Assembly (NCBI GenBank): GCA_036826475.1 | Contig: DAISWG010000021.1 | Location: 1-61,971, forward strand | DNA: 61,971 bases | Reading direction: 5' to 3' | Origin: Miltoncostaea sp036826475 | GTDB taxonomy: Bacteria; Actinomycetota; Thermoleophilia; Miltoncostaeales; Miltoncostaeaceae | Shown here: in pieces, positions 7,853-17,525 of the stretch | Position numbering within the stretch: the stretch's first letter is position 1 | Layout of the letters: every line of letters starts with the position of its first letter | Notes under the pieces: generated by a model | What the model was told of the DNA's origin: nothing | Database searches by the model: none | The model's input: the letters and a program-made list of their open reading frames with translations, nothing else | Translations under genes and position numbers: made by a program

Positions 7853-9406
7853 TCAGCCGCGGGCGCGGATCTGCCCCTCGTGGAACCCGAGCCGGGCGAG
7901 CGGCTCCACGAGCTCCCACTCCTCGTACGAGAGATGTGACAGCAGCGCGTCGGTCAGCAGGTCGAGCGCCTGCTCGACGCGCCCCAGGTCCCCCGCATGG
8001 GTCATGTGGTGCACCAGCGCCGCGTCCACCCCCTGGATGGCGTCGTGGATCACCAGGTGCTCCTCCTCCAGGCGGTCGATCACCGGCACCAGCCCCGGGT
8101 CGCTGCGCCGCAGGTGCGGGAAGATCTGCGCGTCCTCCAGGGTGTGGTGGCCGTCGACCACCGCGCAGTACCGCGCGCAGAAGGCGCCGAGGGCCCAGTC
8201 GTTCTGGCGGAGGGCCATCTCGTTGAGCGCGGCGCGGGCGTCGCCGGCGCCCATCGCGCCCTCCCTCACCTGGGCCAGGATGCCGTGCAGCTCCTCCAGC
8301 TCGGCGCGGAGCATGTCGTGCACGTCGATCAGGTGCTGCCCCACCAGGCGCCCTCGCCGCGTGTAGGAGACGTCGGGCCCCGACGGCTCACGATGCGGCC
8401 GCGACGCGACGTCCCAGCCGGCCAGGACGTCCCGGCCGGCGCGGTCGTCGGAGGTCGGCGTCACCCCGAGCCGCTCGTACTCGGTCGCCCCCTCCGCGGC
8501 GGTTGGCGCGGCGCCGTCCGCCGGGGCGGGGGCGGCGCCGGCGGTCGGCGCGGCAGGCGCCGCCGGCCGGGCGGCGACCAGCTCCCGCACGGCCGGCGCG
8601 GTCTCGGCGGCGAGGCGCTCGATCGACGCGGCGTCGTCGGCCATCAGGATGAGGGTGTCGATGCGGTCCTCGGTGACGAGCCGCGCCAGATCCTCGGCCG
8701 TCAGGTCGGCGCCTACGTTCAGCAGGCGGCGGATCTCCCCGGGGTCGCGACCGGCGGCGCGGGCAGCGCGGTCGATGCGCGCGTTGCCGGCGGCGAGGTC
8801 GCCGGGCTGCAGGTACGGCAGGCTCGGCAGCCAGCCGTCGCCCTTACGGCCCACCAGGTCGAGCATCCGCGGCTTGTACGCGCCGATCCAGATGCCCACG
8901 TCGTGGGCGGGGGCCGGGCCGGGCGTCGCGCCCTCCAGGCGGTAGTGGGCGCCGTCGACCCGGGCGCCCCGGCCGGCGCCGGCGTCCCAGAGCGCGCGGA
9001 TGACGTCGATCGCCTCCTCCAGCGCCTCCACCGACTCACGCGGCGTGCGGCGGGGGCCGCCCATCGCGGCGATCGGGTCCCAGAAGGCGCCGGCCCCGAT
9101 GCCGAGCTCGGCCCGGCCCCCGGAGAGCAGGTCGAGGCTCGCGACCGACCGCGCCAGCACGGACGGCGGCCTCAGCGGCAGGTTCAGGACGTTCCCGGCG
9201 AGCGCCACCCGCTCCGTGCGGGCGGCGACGAACGACAGCAGCGTCCACGTGTCGAGGAACCGCGCCTGGTACGGATGGTCCTGGAAGGTCACCAGGTCGA
9301 GGCCCGACCGGTCCGCCAGCTCGGCGAGCGCGACCACCTGCCCCGCATCCCCGGCCGACGGGGTGATGAAGACGCCGAAGCGCAACGGGTGACGGCGATC
9401 GCTCAC
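7853..9406 (-). CDS. LLM-class (F420/flavin) oxidoreductase fused to a hemerythrin-like domain
   Basis: A two-domain protein of 517 aa. Residues 1-280 are a luciferase-like monooxygenase/F420-dependent reductase barrel, with FGVFITPS, LSGGRAELGIGAG near 94-106 and GRKGDGWLPSL near 186. An Ala/Pro-rich linker covers about 280-340. Residues about 355-505 form a hemerythrin-like four-helix bundle with candidate di-iron ligands His358, His363, His421, Glu424, His431, His450, His454, His491 and Glu495/496. Known LLM enzymes hydroxylate or reduce small substrates; hemerythrin domains bind O2 or sense redox and nitric oxide. Joining them suggests O2 or redox supply to, or control of, the oxidoreductase; that is inference. 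The GTG start has a leaderless TAGTGT -10 element 6 nt upstream. It appears monocistronic. Confidence 0.88.
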   Translation of the reverse strand: MSDRRHPLRFGVFITPSAGDAGQVVALAELADRSGLDLVTFQDHPYQARFLDTWTLLSFVAARTERVALAGNVLNLPLRPPSVLARSVASLDLLSGGRAELGIGAGAFWDPIAAMGGPRRTPRESVEALEEAIDVIRALWDAGAGRGARVDGAHYRLEGATPGPAPAHDVGIWIGAYKPRMLDLVGRKGDGWLPSLPYLQPGDLAAGNARIDRAARAAGRDPGEIRRLLNVGADLTAEDLARLVTEDRIDTLILMADDAASIERLAAETAPAVRELVAARPAAPAAPTAGAAPAPADGAAPTAAEGATEYERLGVTPTSDDRAGRDVLAGWDVASRPHREPSGPDVSYTRRGRLVGQHLIDVHDMLRAELEELHGILAQVREGAMGAGDARAALNEMALRQNDWALGAFCARYCAVVDGHHTLEDAQIFPHLRRSDPGLVPVIDRLEEEHLVIHDAIQGVDAALVHHMTHAGDLGRVEQALDLLTDALLSHLSYEEWELVEPLARLGFHEGQIRARG

Positions 9407-9412
9407 GCGACC

Positions 9413-9418
9413 ACACTA
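9413..9418 (-). promoter_or_regulatory. -10 element (TAGTGT), leaderless
   Basis: TAGTGT on the minus strand, 6 nt before the GTG start of the LLM/hemerythrin gene. A TTGAGG lies 15 bp upstream as a possible -35 box, slightly close. Confidence 0.5.
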
Positions 9419-9459
9419 GCGCAGCGGTTGCGTCCTCAACCTTCTACGGTCGTCGCGCG

Positions 9460-10314
9460 TCACGCCGACCCCGTCACGAGGACGGCGGGCGCCCACCAGT
9501 GGTCGAGCAGGGGCTCGACCGCGACGCCCGAGAACCCGGCGTCGCGGAGCGCCCCGGCCCACCAGGCGGCGGGCGCCTCCCAGGTGAGACGCGGACGACC
9601 CGGCTCCACCTGCCCCACCAGCACGGGCATCAGGAACCCGGCGACCACCTCCGGGTGATCCGGGTACTCGGCGATGCCCAGGGCATACCGCGCCGCCAGA
9701 TGGGCCAGGTGGGCGTCCGACCCCTCGTCGAGCGCCGGCACGTCGAACTCGGCCACCGCGATCGCGCGCGAGCGGCGCGCCAGCCCCCCGAGCGCCGCGC
9801 GCCGCTCGTCGGGCGGCACCGCGTGCAGGGCGAACGTCGCCTGCGCCAGGTCCCAGCCGGTCGCCGGGCCGAGCCCCTCCAGGAAGTGGGTGACGCCCAC
9901 CGCATGGGGCCGGACGTCGCGCCCCGCCCCGGCCACGGCGGCCCGGGCCCGGCCGAGGAGCTCCCGTGACGGCTCCACCAGATCGACGATCCGGGTCCAC
10001 GGCCCGAGCGCGCCGGCGGTCACGCGCCCGTCGCCGCACCCCACGTCCAGCACCGTCGCCGGCCGGAGCCCCGCGTGGAACGCGCCGAGCACCGCGACCG
10101 TCCGGCGGTAGAGATCGGGGTTGCCGCCGTGGGAGATGAACGCCGCGAAGGCGTCCGCCTCGTCGTAGACACCCGCCGCCCGGGGCCGCACCAGATGGTC
10201 GGCGAGGGCCGCGCACAGCGGGTCGTCGCGCCGGGCCCCCGCCGTTCGGAGGGCCCCCGCGCGGTCCCCCTCGGCCAGGGACCGCAGGACCGCGGTGGCG
10301 AGTGGCGCGCTCAG
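9460..10314 (-). CDS. class I SAM-dependent methyltransferase
   Basis: Contains the SAM-binding motif I TVLDVGCGDGRVT, with further Rossmann features VDLVEPSRELLGRA and TGWDLAQATFALHAVPP. The substrate is unknown. The end is secure but the start is not. The reading frame opens at a CTG overlapping the stop of the upstream gene (CTGA), giving 284 aa. The first conventional candidate is GTG at 10191, giving 243 aa and starting just before VYDEADAFAAFISHGGNP. The shorter form still contains the whole methyltransferase fold. It is probably co-transcribed with the upstream 92-aa protein. Confidence 0.78.
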   Translation of the reverse strand: MSAPLATAVLRSLAEGDRAGALRTAGARRDDPLCAALADHLVRPRAAGVYDEADAFAAFISHGGNPDLYRRTVAVLGAFHAGLRPATVLDVGCGDGRVTAGALGPWTRIVDLVEPSRELLGRARAAVAGAGRDVRPHAVGVTHFLEGLGPATGWDLAQATFALHAVPPDERRAALGGLARRSRAIAVAEFDVPALDEGSDAHLAHLAARYALGIAEYPDHPEVVAGFLMPVLVGQVEPGRPRLTWEAPAAWWAGALRDAGFSGVAVEPLLDHWWAPAVLVTGSA

Positions 10315-10589
10315 GGGGCCGGCGGGACCGCCAGCTCGCGCCGCAGCTGGTCGAGCAGTCCCGACTGGCGCTGCGCGAGCCGCGCGTAGATCACCGGCTG
10401 CGCCAGCTCGAGCTCGTCCAGCGCGTCCGAGAGGGCCGTCCAGCACCACTCCTCGACGCGGTCCCCGTACGGCCCCCAGTCCATCTCCCGGACGCGACGG
10501 GTGATCAGCGCCCGCGACGCCACCGCTGCCAGGCGCACGGCCAGGTCGTCTGCCAGGGCGCTCTGTGCCTCTGCGCTGTCGGTGTGCAC
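10311..10589 (-). CDS. hypothetical protein (92 aa)
   Basis: Unrecognised. It is mainly helical by composition, with VREMDWGPYGDRVEEWCWTA in the middle and a Gln/Arg-rich C-terminus (LAQRQSGLLDQLRREL). The GTG start at 10589 is chosen because GGAGG lies exactly 6 nt upstream, better than the ATG at 10646. It overlaps the 5' end of the methyltransferase reading frame by 4 nt, which suggests a shared transcript. Confidence 0.6.
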   Translation of the reverse strand: MHTDSAEAQSALADDLAVRLAAVASRALITRRVREMDWGPYGDRVEEWCWTALSDALDELELAQPVIYARLAQRQSGLLDQLRRELAVPPAP

Positions 10590-10809
10590 GACGGTCCTCC
10601 GGATCGGGGGTGGGGAATCCCTTCGGTAGTCGTACTCCGCACGCATCGCCCCGCTTCCCGCTCGGCCCCATCAACCGTCCCGAAGGCGTGAAGGTGATCA
10701 CATACGTACGGCACCGGTCACGTTTCCGGCGCCCGGCCCACGTCCCCGCGGCGCCCCGCGGTCGCGGGTCCGGGGAGGCGCGTCACCCACGCGCGAGGGC
10801 GTCCCCGAC

Positions 10810-10815
10810 TAGGGT
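10810..10815 (+). promoter_or_regulatory. -10 element (TAGGGT), leaderless
   Basis: TAGGGT lies 7 nt before the ATG of the SDR gene. It is the last element in a 233-bp divergent spacer (10590-10822) in which nothing else was recognised. Confidence 0.5.
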
Positions 10816-10822
10816 TCCGCGC

Positions 10823-11575
10823 ATGGAGCTGGGTCTCGACGGGCGCGCCGCCCTGGTCACCGGCGCGTCGAAGGGCATCGGCCGCGGGATCGCGGCCGCC
10901 CTGGTGGCAGAGGGCGCGCGCGTGGCGATCTCGTCCCGCTCGCGCGACGCCATCGCCGCCACGGCCGCGGAGATCGGCGCGACCGGACTGGTGTGGGACA
11001 GCGGCGACGTCGATGACGCGGCCGGCCTGGTCGCGCGGGCGGAGGAGGCCCTGGGCGGGCCGATCGAGATCCTCGTCTGCAACACGGGGGGACCGCCGGC
11101 GGGCCCCGACGCCCTCGGGTTCACCCGCGACCAGTGGGAGGCCGCCCACCGCTCGCTGGTGCTGGCGCCCCTCGCGCTCATCGGCGCCGTGATGCCCGGC
11201 ATGCGCGCGCGCCGCTGGGGCCGCATCCTCAACGTCGCGTCGACGTCGGTCCGCGAGCCGATCCCGGCCATCATGCTGTCCAACACCGAGCGGGCGGGGG
11301 TGCTGGCGGCGTTCAAGACCATCGCCCGGCAGGTGGCCGGCGACGGGGTCACCCTCAACACGCTCCTGACGGGCCAGATCCTCACCGACCGGCTGATCGG
11401 GCTGGCCGGCTCGGTGGAGGCGGCACACGCGAACGCGCGGGAGAAGGTCCCGGCCGGACGGCCGGGGACGGTGGAGGAGTTCGCGGCGGTCGCCGCGTTC
11501 CTCTGCAGCGCACCGGCCTCCTATGTGACGGGGGCCGCGATACCGGTGGACGGCGGAATGCTCCAGGGGGTCTGA
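10823..11575 (+). CDS. SDR-family oxidoreductase lacking the YxxxK pair
   Basis: A 250-aa Rossmann-fold protein with the cofactor motif VTGASKGIGRG (residues 12-22), the structural CNTGG motif where classical SDRs have NNAG, and a catalytic-type Ser in NVASTS. The position of the usual Tyr-x-x-x-Lys reads Asn-x-x-Arg in LSNTERAG. This matches a known divergent beta-ketoacyl reductase-like subgroup that lacks the Tyr. Activity may be altered or absent. It is the first gene of a five-gene run with almost no spacing (SRPBCC, hydrolase, small membrane protein, quinone oxidoreductase), suggesting a shared lipid or small-molecule pathway. The start is supported by a leaderless TAGGGT 7 nt upstream. 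Confidence 0.85.
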   Translation: MELGLDGRAALVTGASKGIGRGIAAALVAEGARVAISSRSRDAIAATAAEIGATGLVWDSGDVDDAAGLVARAEEALGGPIEILVCNTGGPPAGPDALGFTRDQWEAAHRSLVLAPLALIGAVMPGMRARRWGRILNVASTSVREPIPAIMLSNTERAGVLAAFKTIARQVAGDGVTLNTLLTGQILTDRLIGLAGSVEAAHANAREKVPAGRPGTVEEFAAVAAFLCSAPASYVTGAAIPVDGGMLQGV

Positions 11576-11994
11576 TGGCGAACAGCTTCGAGGTGTCGAT
11601 CGACGTGGCGGCGCCGCCCGCGGAGGTGTGGGCGCTGGCCGGCGACCCCGCCCGCGTGGGCGACTGGTTCGCGCCGGTGGTCGAATGCAGCATGGACGGC
11701 GACGTCCGGCGGGTCACGATGGGCAACGGCGCCCGGCTGGTGGAGCGGATCGTCCGCCACGACGACGCCTCCCGCAGCTATGCGTACTCGGTTCTGGAGG
11801 GGATCCCCGGCCTCGTCCGGCACGAGGCTGTCATCACCGTCGACGAGGCCCCCGGCGGCTCACGGGTCCGCTGGAGCCAGGATGCCGAGTCCGAGGCCGA
11901 GGGCTACGACGCCGAGGCCCGCCTCAGGAAGGTCATGGAGCAGGGCCTCGAGACGCTGCGCGACGAGCTCGAGGGGACGGGCGGGGGCGGCTAG
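11575..11994 (+). CDS. SRPBCC (START-like) family protein
   Basis: A 139-aa protein opening with the polyketide-cyclase-like pattern FEVSIDVAAPPAEVWALAGD and PARVGDWFAPV, and ending in a long helix (RLRKVMEQGLETLRDEL). This is the helix-grip fold that binds hydrophobic ligands in a cavity; no ligand can be named. Its ATG shares one base with the SDR stop codon (TGATG), so it is translationally coupled to the SDR. Confidence 0.82.
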   Translation: MANSFEVSIDVAAPPAEVWALAGDPARVGDWFAPVVECSMDGDVRRVTMGNGARLVERIVRHDDASRSYAYSVLEGIPGLVRHEAVITVDEAPGGSRVRWSQDAESEAEGYDAEARLRKVMEQGLETLRDELEGTGGGG

Positions 11995-12026
11995 CGGGCC
12001 GACCCCGGAGGTGGCAGCATCCCGGC

Positions 12027-12803
12027 GTGCCCGGCCTCCATGTGCACCAGTTCGGGCCCGGCGACGGCCCGCCACTCCTGCTCCTGCACGGCGTCACCGG
12101 CACGGGCCTCAGGTTCCGCCGGTTCGCCGCCGCGGAGCTTCCCGGCATGCGCGTCGTCGCCCCGGACCTGCGCGGCCACGGCGACTCGACGTGGGATCCC
12201 CCGTGGCACGTCGAGCGTCACGTCGCCGACGTCCTGGCCCTCATGGACGACCTCGGCCTCGAGCGCGTCCCGCTCGCCGGCCACTCCTTCGGCGGGCTCA
12301 TCGCCATGACCCTCGCGACCGTCGCGCCCGAGAGGGTCGCGCGCCTCGCGCTGATCGACCCCGCCACCGGCCTCGCGCCCTCCGCGGCCGCCGCGCGCGC
12401 CGAGGAGGCCCGGCGCGACGAGGGATGGGCCGACGAGGACGAGGCGCGTGCCGCGCGGCTGGCGGCGCGGCCCCCGCACGCGCGCGACACGGTCGATGAG
12501 GACCTCGCGACGTTCCTGCGCCGCGACGCCGACGGCCGCCACCGCTTCCGCTACTCCCGGTCGGCGGTCATCACCGGCTGGAGCGAGATGGCGCGGCCCG
12601 CTCCATCCCTGGCCGGATATCCGGGGGACGTGCTGCTGGTGCCGGCGCTGCAGGCCGATTTCGTGACGCCCGCGTCGATCGATCGGATGCGCGCGGAGCT
12701 GGACGGGCGCCTGGTGGCCGAGGGCCTGGACGCCGGTCACATCCTCCACTGGGACGCGCCGGAGGGGCTCGGCGCCCTCATGCGCGGGTGGCTGGGGGCG
12801 TGA
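12027..12803 (+). CDS. alpha/beta hydrolase
   Basis: A 258-aa single-domain hydrolase. The HGVTG stretch after LLLL forms the oxyanion hole, PDLRGHGDS is typical, and GHSFGG (around residues 88-93) is the nucleophile elbow with the catalytic Ser. A C-terminal GHILHWDAP supplies the His. The substrate is unknown, probably an ester or lactone. The GTG start gives the shortest natural N-terminus (VPGLHVHQFGPGDGPP); a GGAGG lies somewhat far upstream. It follows the SRPBCC gene by 32 nt and overlaps the next gene by GTGA. Confidence 0.85.
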   Translation: MPGLHVHQFGPGDGPPLLLLHGVTGTGLRFRRFAAAELPGMRVVAPDLRGHGDSTWDPPWHVERHVADVLALMDDLGLERVPLAGHSFGGLIAMTLATVAPERVARLALIDPATGLAPSAAAARAEEARRDEGWADEDEARAARLAARPPHARDTVDEDLATFLRRDADGRHRFRYSRSAVITGWSEMARPAPSLAGYPGDVLLVPALQADFVTPASIDRMRAELDGRLVAEGLDAGHILHWDAPEGLGALMRGWLGA

Positions 12804-12982
12804 CCTCCGACGTCACCCGGACCCGCCGCCTGGCATGGGCGTCGTACGGCGCCGCGATCGGCCTCGCGATCGGCACCGCCGTCGGACTGGGCGTCGACCT
12901 GCCGGAGCTGGGGGCCGTCGGCGCCGGGGTGGGCGTGGTGACCGGGGTGATCGTCGGCCGCCGCAGGGAGCGCCGCAGGTGA
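12800..12982 (+). CDS. small Gly-rich membrane protein (60 aa)
   Basis: One or two hydrophobic segments rich in Gly (AAIGLAIGTAVGLGV and GAVGAGVGVVTGVIVG), ending in a basic GRRRERRR tail that would face the cytoplasm. The glycine spacing is like a glycine zipper, which favours packing of membrane helices. It is embedded between two GTGA overlaps, with the hydrolase and the quinone oxidoreductase, so it is very likely translated. Function unknown. Confidence 0.6.
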   Translation: MTSDVTRTRRLAWASYGAAIGLAIGTAVGLGVDLPELGAVGAGVGVVTGVIVGRRRERRR

Positions 12983-13956
12983 GGGCCGCCGTCATCACCC
13001 GCCCCGGCGGGCCGGAGGTGCTGGAGGTCCACGAGGTCGCCGACCCGGTCGCCGGCCCGGGCGAGGTGCTCATGGAGGTCGTCGCGACCGCGGTGAACCG
13101 TGCGGACATCATGCAGCGGGAGGGCCACTACCCCCCGCCCCCCGGCGCGAGCGAGCATCCCGGGCTGGAGGCGTCGGGGACCGTCGTCGCGGTGGGGCCC
13201 GGCGTGGCCGGCTGGGCCGTCGGCGACCGCGCGATGGCGCTGCTGTCCGGCGGGGGCTACGCCGAGCTGGCCGCCGTGCCCGCCGGCCAGCTGATGCCGG
13301 TGCCGGAGGGGATGGACCTCGTGCAGGCGGCGGCGGTGCCGGAGGTGTTCCTCACCGCGTGGCAGTCGCTGGGGCGACTGACCCGGCTGGCCGCGGGCGA
13401 GGCGATGGTGTGTCACGCCGCGGCCAGCGGGGTGGGGACCGCGGCGGTCCAGGTGGCGCGCGAGCTGGGGGCCCGGGCGATCGGGACCGTCCGCACCGAA
13501 CGCAAGGCGGCGGCGGTGCGCGACCTGGGGGCCGAGGTGATCGTGGTGCGCGACGGCACGTTCGCCGGCGAGGTGCGCCGCCTCACCGACGGCCACGGCG
13601 CCGACGTCATCGTGGAGCTGGTGGGCGCCGCGTACTGGGCGGAGGACATGCGGGCGCTCGCACGGCTCGGCCGGATCTCGGTGGTGGGCCTGGTGGGCGG
13701 CCGGACCGCGGAGCTGGACCTGGGGGCGCTGCTGGCGCTCCAGGCGACCGTGTTCGGCAGCACGGTGCGCGCGCGGACCCTCACCGAGAAGGCCGACCTG
13801 GCCGCCGACTTCGCGGCGTGGGGCGTGCCCCGGCTGGCCGACGGGCGCCTGCGCCCGGTGGTGGACCGCATCCTCTCCCTGGACGACGTGGTCGAGGCGC
13901 ACCGGGCCGTCGGCGCCGACGAGACCATCGGGAAGGTGCTGCTCCAGCTGCGGTGA
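12979..13956 (+). CDS. NAD(P)H-quinone oxidoreductase / zinc-less MDR (PIG3-type)
   Basis: A 325-aa medium-chain reductase. The N-terminal GroES-like part contains ATAVNRADIMQREGHYPPPP and HPGLEASGTV, as in quinone oxidoreductases of the PIG3 group, and lacks the Cys cluster of structural-zinc alcohol dehydrogenases. The cofactor loop AAASGVGTAAVQVARELGA (about 155) uses an AASGVG signature typical of NADPH. Reduces quinones or enoyl-type substrates. It is the last gene of the overlapped operon, starting at the GTGA of the small membrane protein. Confidence 0.87.
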   Translation: MRAAVITRPGGPEVLEVHEVADPVAGPGEVLMEVVATAVNRADIMQREGHYPPPPGASEHPGLEASGTVVAVGPGVAGWAVGDRAMALLSGGGYAELAAVPAGQLMPVPEGMDLVQAAAVPEVFLTAWQSLGRLTRLAAGEAMVCHAAASGVGTAAVQVARELGARAIGTVRTERKAAAVRDLGAEVIVVRDGTFAGEVRRLTDGHGADVIVELVGAAYWAEDMRALARLGRISVVGLVGGRTAELDLGALLALQATVFGSTVRARTLTEKADLAADFAAWGVPRLADGRLRPVVDRILSLDDVVEAHRAVGADETIGKVLLQLR

Positions 13957-14014
13957 GCCGCCTCCGGGGGATGCGATACGCTCGCCCTCCGACCGCCCCC
14001 GGAACGGAGATGGC

Positions 14015-14164
14015 ATGAAGAAGCTCCTGATCTTGCTCTCCCTTGCAGGCCTGGCCTACTGGCTGGTGAAGGACCGCCTCGGCGGCGAGCCGGACGAGTT
14101 CGTCTTCACCGAGGCACCGCCGGCAGGCGCGACCGAGCCCGCCTCGCCGCCGCCCGCGGCCTAG
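14015..14164 (+). CDS. DLW-39-like small membrane-anchored peptide (49 aa)
   Basis: MKKLLILLSLAGLAYWLVKD forms one N-terminal membrane segment, followed by an acidic EPDEFVFTEAP stretch and a Pro/Ala tail. The layout resembles the short actinobacterial DLW-39 family, with an MKKLL start and a W/F-T-E-A end. GGAG lies about 6 nt before the ATG. Function unknown. Confidence 0.65.
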   Translation: MKKLLILLSLAGLAYWLVKDRLGGEPDEFVFTEAPPAGATEPASPPPAA

Positions 14165-14177
14165 CGGCCGCCCGCCG

Positions 14178-14677
14178 TTGGGCCTGCGTCTCGACGCCGC
14201 CAGCCAGGAGCTCGTCGCGGGCGTGGAGCCCGAGCTCCGGGTGGCGGCGGAGGCCCTCGGCATGGGGCTGCGCGACCAGCTCACGCGCCTCGCGCCGGGC
14301 CTGACGCGCGCATCGGAGGGCGACGAGGAGCCGGACGCCCTCCTCGTCACCCTCGACATCGACCACGAGGGCGCGCCGGACGCGCTCACCCTCGCGGCGT
14401 GCGTCGCCGCCCACCGGGCGTACGTGATCGCCCGGGGCCGGCCCGGCGGCGTCAGCGCCGGCGCCCTGGCCCTGGCGCGGCTGCTGGTGTGGGCGCAGCG
14501 GGCCGCCCTGCTCGGCCGTGCCCCGACGATCGGCTGGATCGGCCCCGCCCCGCGGACGCCGGAGGCGGAGGGGCGCGTCCCGCTCGCCGCCCGCGCCGCC
14601 GTGCGCATCGGCGACGCCACCCGCCGCGCCGAGGCCGTCGCCCTGCTGGAGGCCCCTCCGGGTGGGGCGGAGCCCGT

Positions 14678-14681
<4 letters not shown>
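14178..14681 (+). CDS. hypothetical protein (167 aa)
   Basis: Unrecognised. The central part ALLVTLDIDHEGAPDALTLA followed by AACVAAHRAYVIARG looks like a regular alpha/beta fold, and the rest is Ala-rich helix. No membrane segment or catalytic motif was found. The TTG start is the first available after the DLW-39-like gene. Its stop shares the palindromic CTAG with the stop of rpoD on the other strand, so the two genes end head to head without spacing. Confidence 0.55.
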
Positions 14682-15747
<1,066 letters not shown>

Positions 15748-15751
<4 letters not shown>

Positions 15752-17466
15752 CGCTCACCCCGGAGCGCGGCGCGCACCCGGCGCGCCAGGTCGAGGGCCT
15801 CGAGCCGGCCCGTCTCGTCGCCCGCGGCCCGCCGCTCGGCGGCGCGGCGCTCCAGCATCGGCAGCTCGACCCGGTACGCGGCCTCGCGCAGCTCGTCGAC
15901 CGTGGGGGTCGCGTCGGCCAGCTCGAGGGTGAGGGCCAGGGCCACGTCGCCCAGCTCCGCGGGCAGGTCGTCCGGGCCGCTCGCGCCGGCGCGGATCGCC
16001 TCGAACGCGGTGCGGTGGCCGTCGAGCTGGAAGGCGTCGGGCGGCAGCGACTCGAGGTACGGTCTGGCGGCGTCCGGCAGCGCGAGCGCCATCGCCAGGA
16101 AGCGGCGCTCCCGCACCTCGGCCGGCGACGCCTCCCGCGGAGGCACCACCGTCATGGGCGGCGCGTCGCGCCGCACGGCCTGCCGGAGTCGCTCCTCCAT
16201 GCCCTGGGACAGCTGAAGCAGGCCAGCGGTCACGCGTATCCCTTCGTCCTTCTCGACCGAATCCGGGAAACGACGGAGGAGCGAGGCGATGGCCTCCAGA
16301 GCCTCGTCCCGTTCCCTGGGTGAACGGCCCGCTCGTGCGATTCGCGAACGGATGAGGGAACTTACCAGAGGTTTCGCCCCCTCAACCGCACGGGCGAGGT
16401 CGGCCCGCCCGGCGTCCGTCCGCGCGAGATCGCCCGGATCCTGGCCGATCGGCAGTTGCACCGCCGACCAGGACAGGTTCACCTCCGGCGCGGCCTCGAC
16501 GCTCCGCCAGGCCGCCCCCTCTCCCGCGCGGTCGGCGTCGAAGCAGAGCTTGACCTCCGGCGCCCATCTCCGGAGCAGGGCGATCTGCTCGGCCGTCAGG
16601 GACGTGCCCATGCACGCGACCGCCGACTCGACGCCGGCCGACACCATCCCCATGACGTCGGTGTAGCCCTCGCAGACCACGAAATAGCGGGACCGGGCGG
16701 CGGCCGCACGGGCCTCCGCGAGCCCGAACAGGAGGGTCCGCTTCCGGAAGTTCGGCCCCTCCGGCGAGTTGACGTACTTGGCCCGCTCGCCGGGGTCGAG
16801 GGTGCGGCCGCCGAACCCCTGGACCCGCCCCTGGGCGTCGGCGATGGGGAACATGATCCGGGCGGAGAAGAAGTCGGTGACCGCCCGGCCCCGCCGGCGG
16901 CCGAGGCCCGCGTCGATCATCTGGTCGGGCGTGAAGCCCTCCGCCACGGCCTTCGTGGCCAGCGCCGTGCCGCTGGCGGGCGCGTAGCCCACCCGGAACC
17001 GCTCGATCAGCGCGCGCTCGAACCCGCGCTCCTCCAGGTAGCGGCGGGCGGGCTCGGCCTCGCGGGCCTGCCACAGCACCCGGGCGAAGAAGGTGGCGGC
17101 GCGGTCGAGCAGGTCCTCGCGGGCCTTCTCGGCGGCGCGGCGCGCCTTGGTGGCGGGGTCCTCGTCGCGGTACTCGACGGGGATGCCGAACCGCTCGGCC
17201 AGCTGCTCGATCGCCTCGTAGAAGCCGCCCGCGCCGCCCTGGGTCTGGGCCCAGTCGATCGCGTCGCCCGAGACGTGGCAGCCGTGGCAGTAGTACCGCC
17301 TGAAGTCCGGCGGGAGCAGCGAGAACGACGGGGACCGCTCCTCGTGGAACGGGCAACGCCCCCACCAGCGGCCACCGCGTCGGGTGAGGTCGACGCGGTC
17401 GCGGATCAGCTCCACGAGGTCCGCGCGTTCGCGGACGGCGTCGACGGTGGCCTGGCTCGGTGGCAT
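15748..17466 (-). CDS. dnaG: DNA primase
   Basis: Makes RNA primers for replication. It is 572 aa. The N-terminal zinc domain has the Cys/His set Cys38, His41, Cys60 and Cys63 (RCPFHEE ... YYCHGCHVSGD). The primase core contains RIMFPIADAQGRVQGFGGRT. The Toprim domain has VVCEGYTDVMGM (catalytic Glu) and LCFDADRAGEGA (metal-binding Asp pair). The C-terminal helicase-binding region is present but divergent. Upstream is an approximately 60-bp divergent spacer shared with msrA. Downstream it is coupled to rpoD by an ATGA overlap. Confidence 0.96.
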
Positions 17467-17525
17467 GGACCCCAGTTTGACGGACTGCCTACCCTTGTTG
17501 AGGGACGATTTCGAGGAGGGACGAG

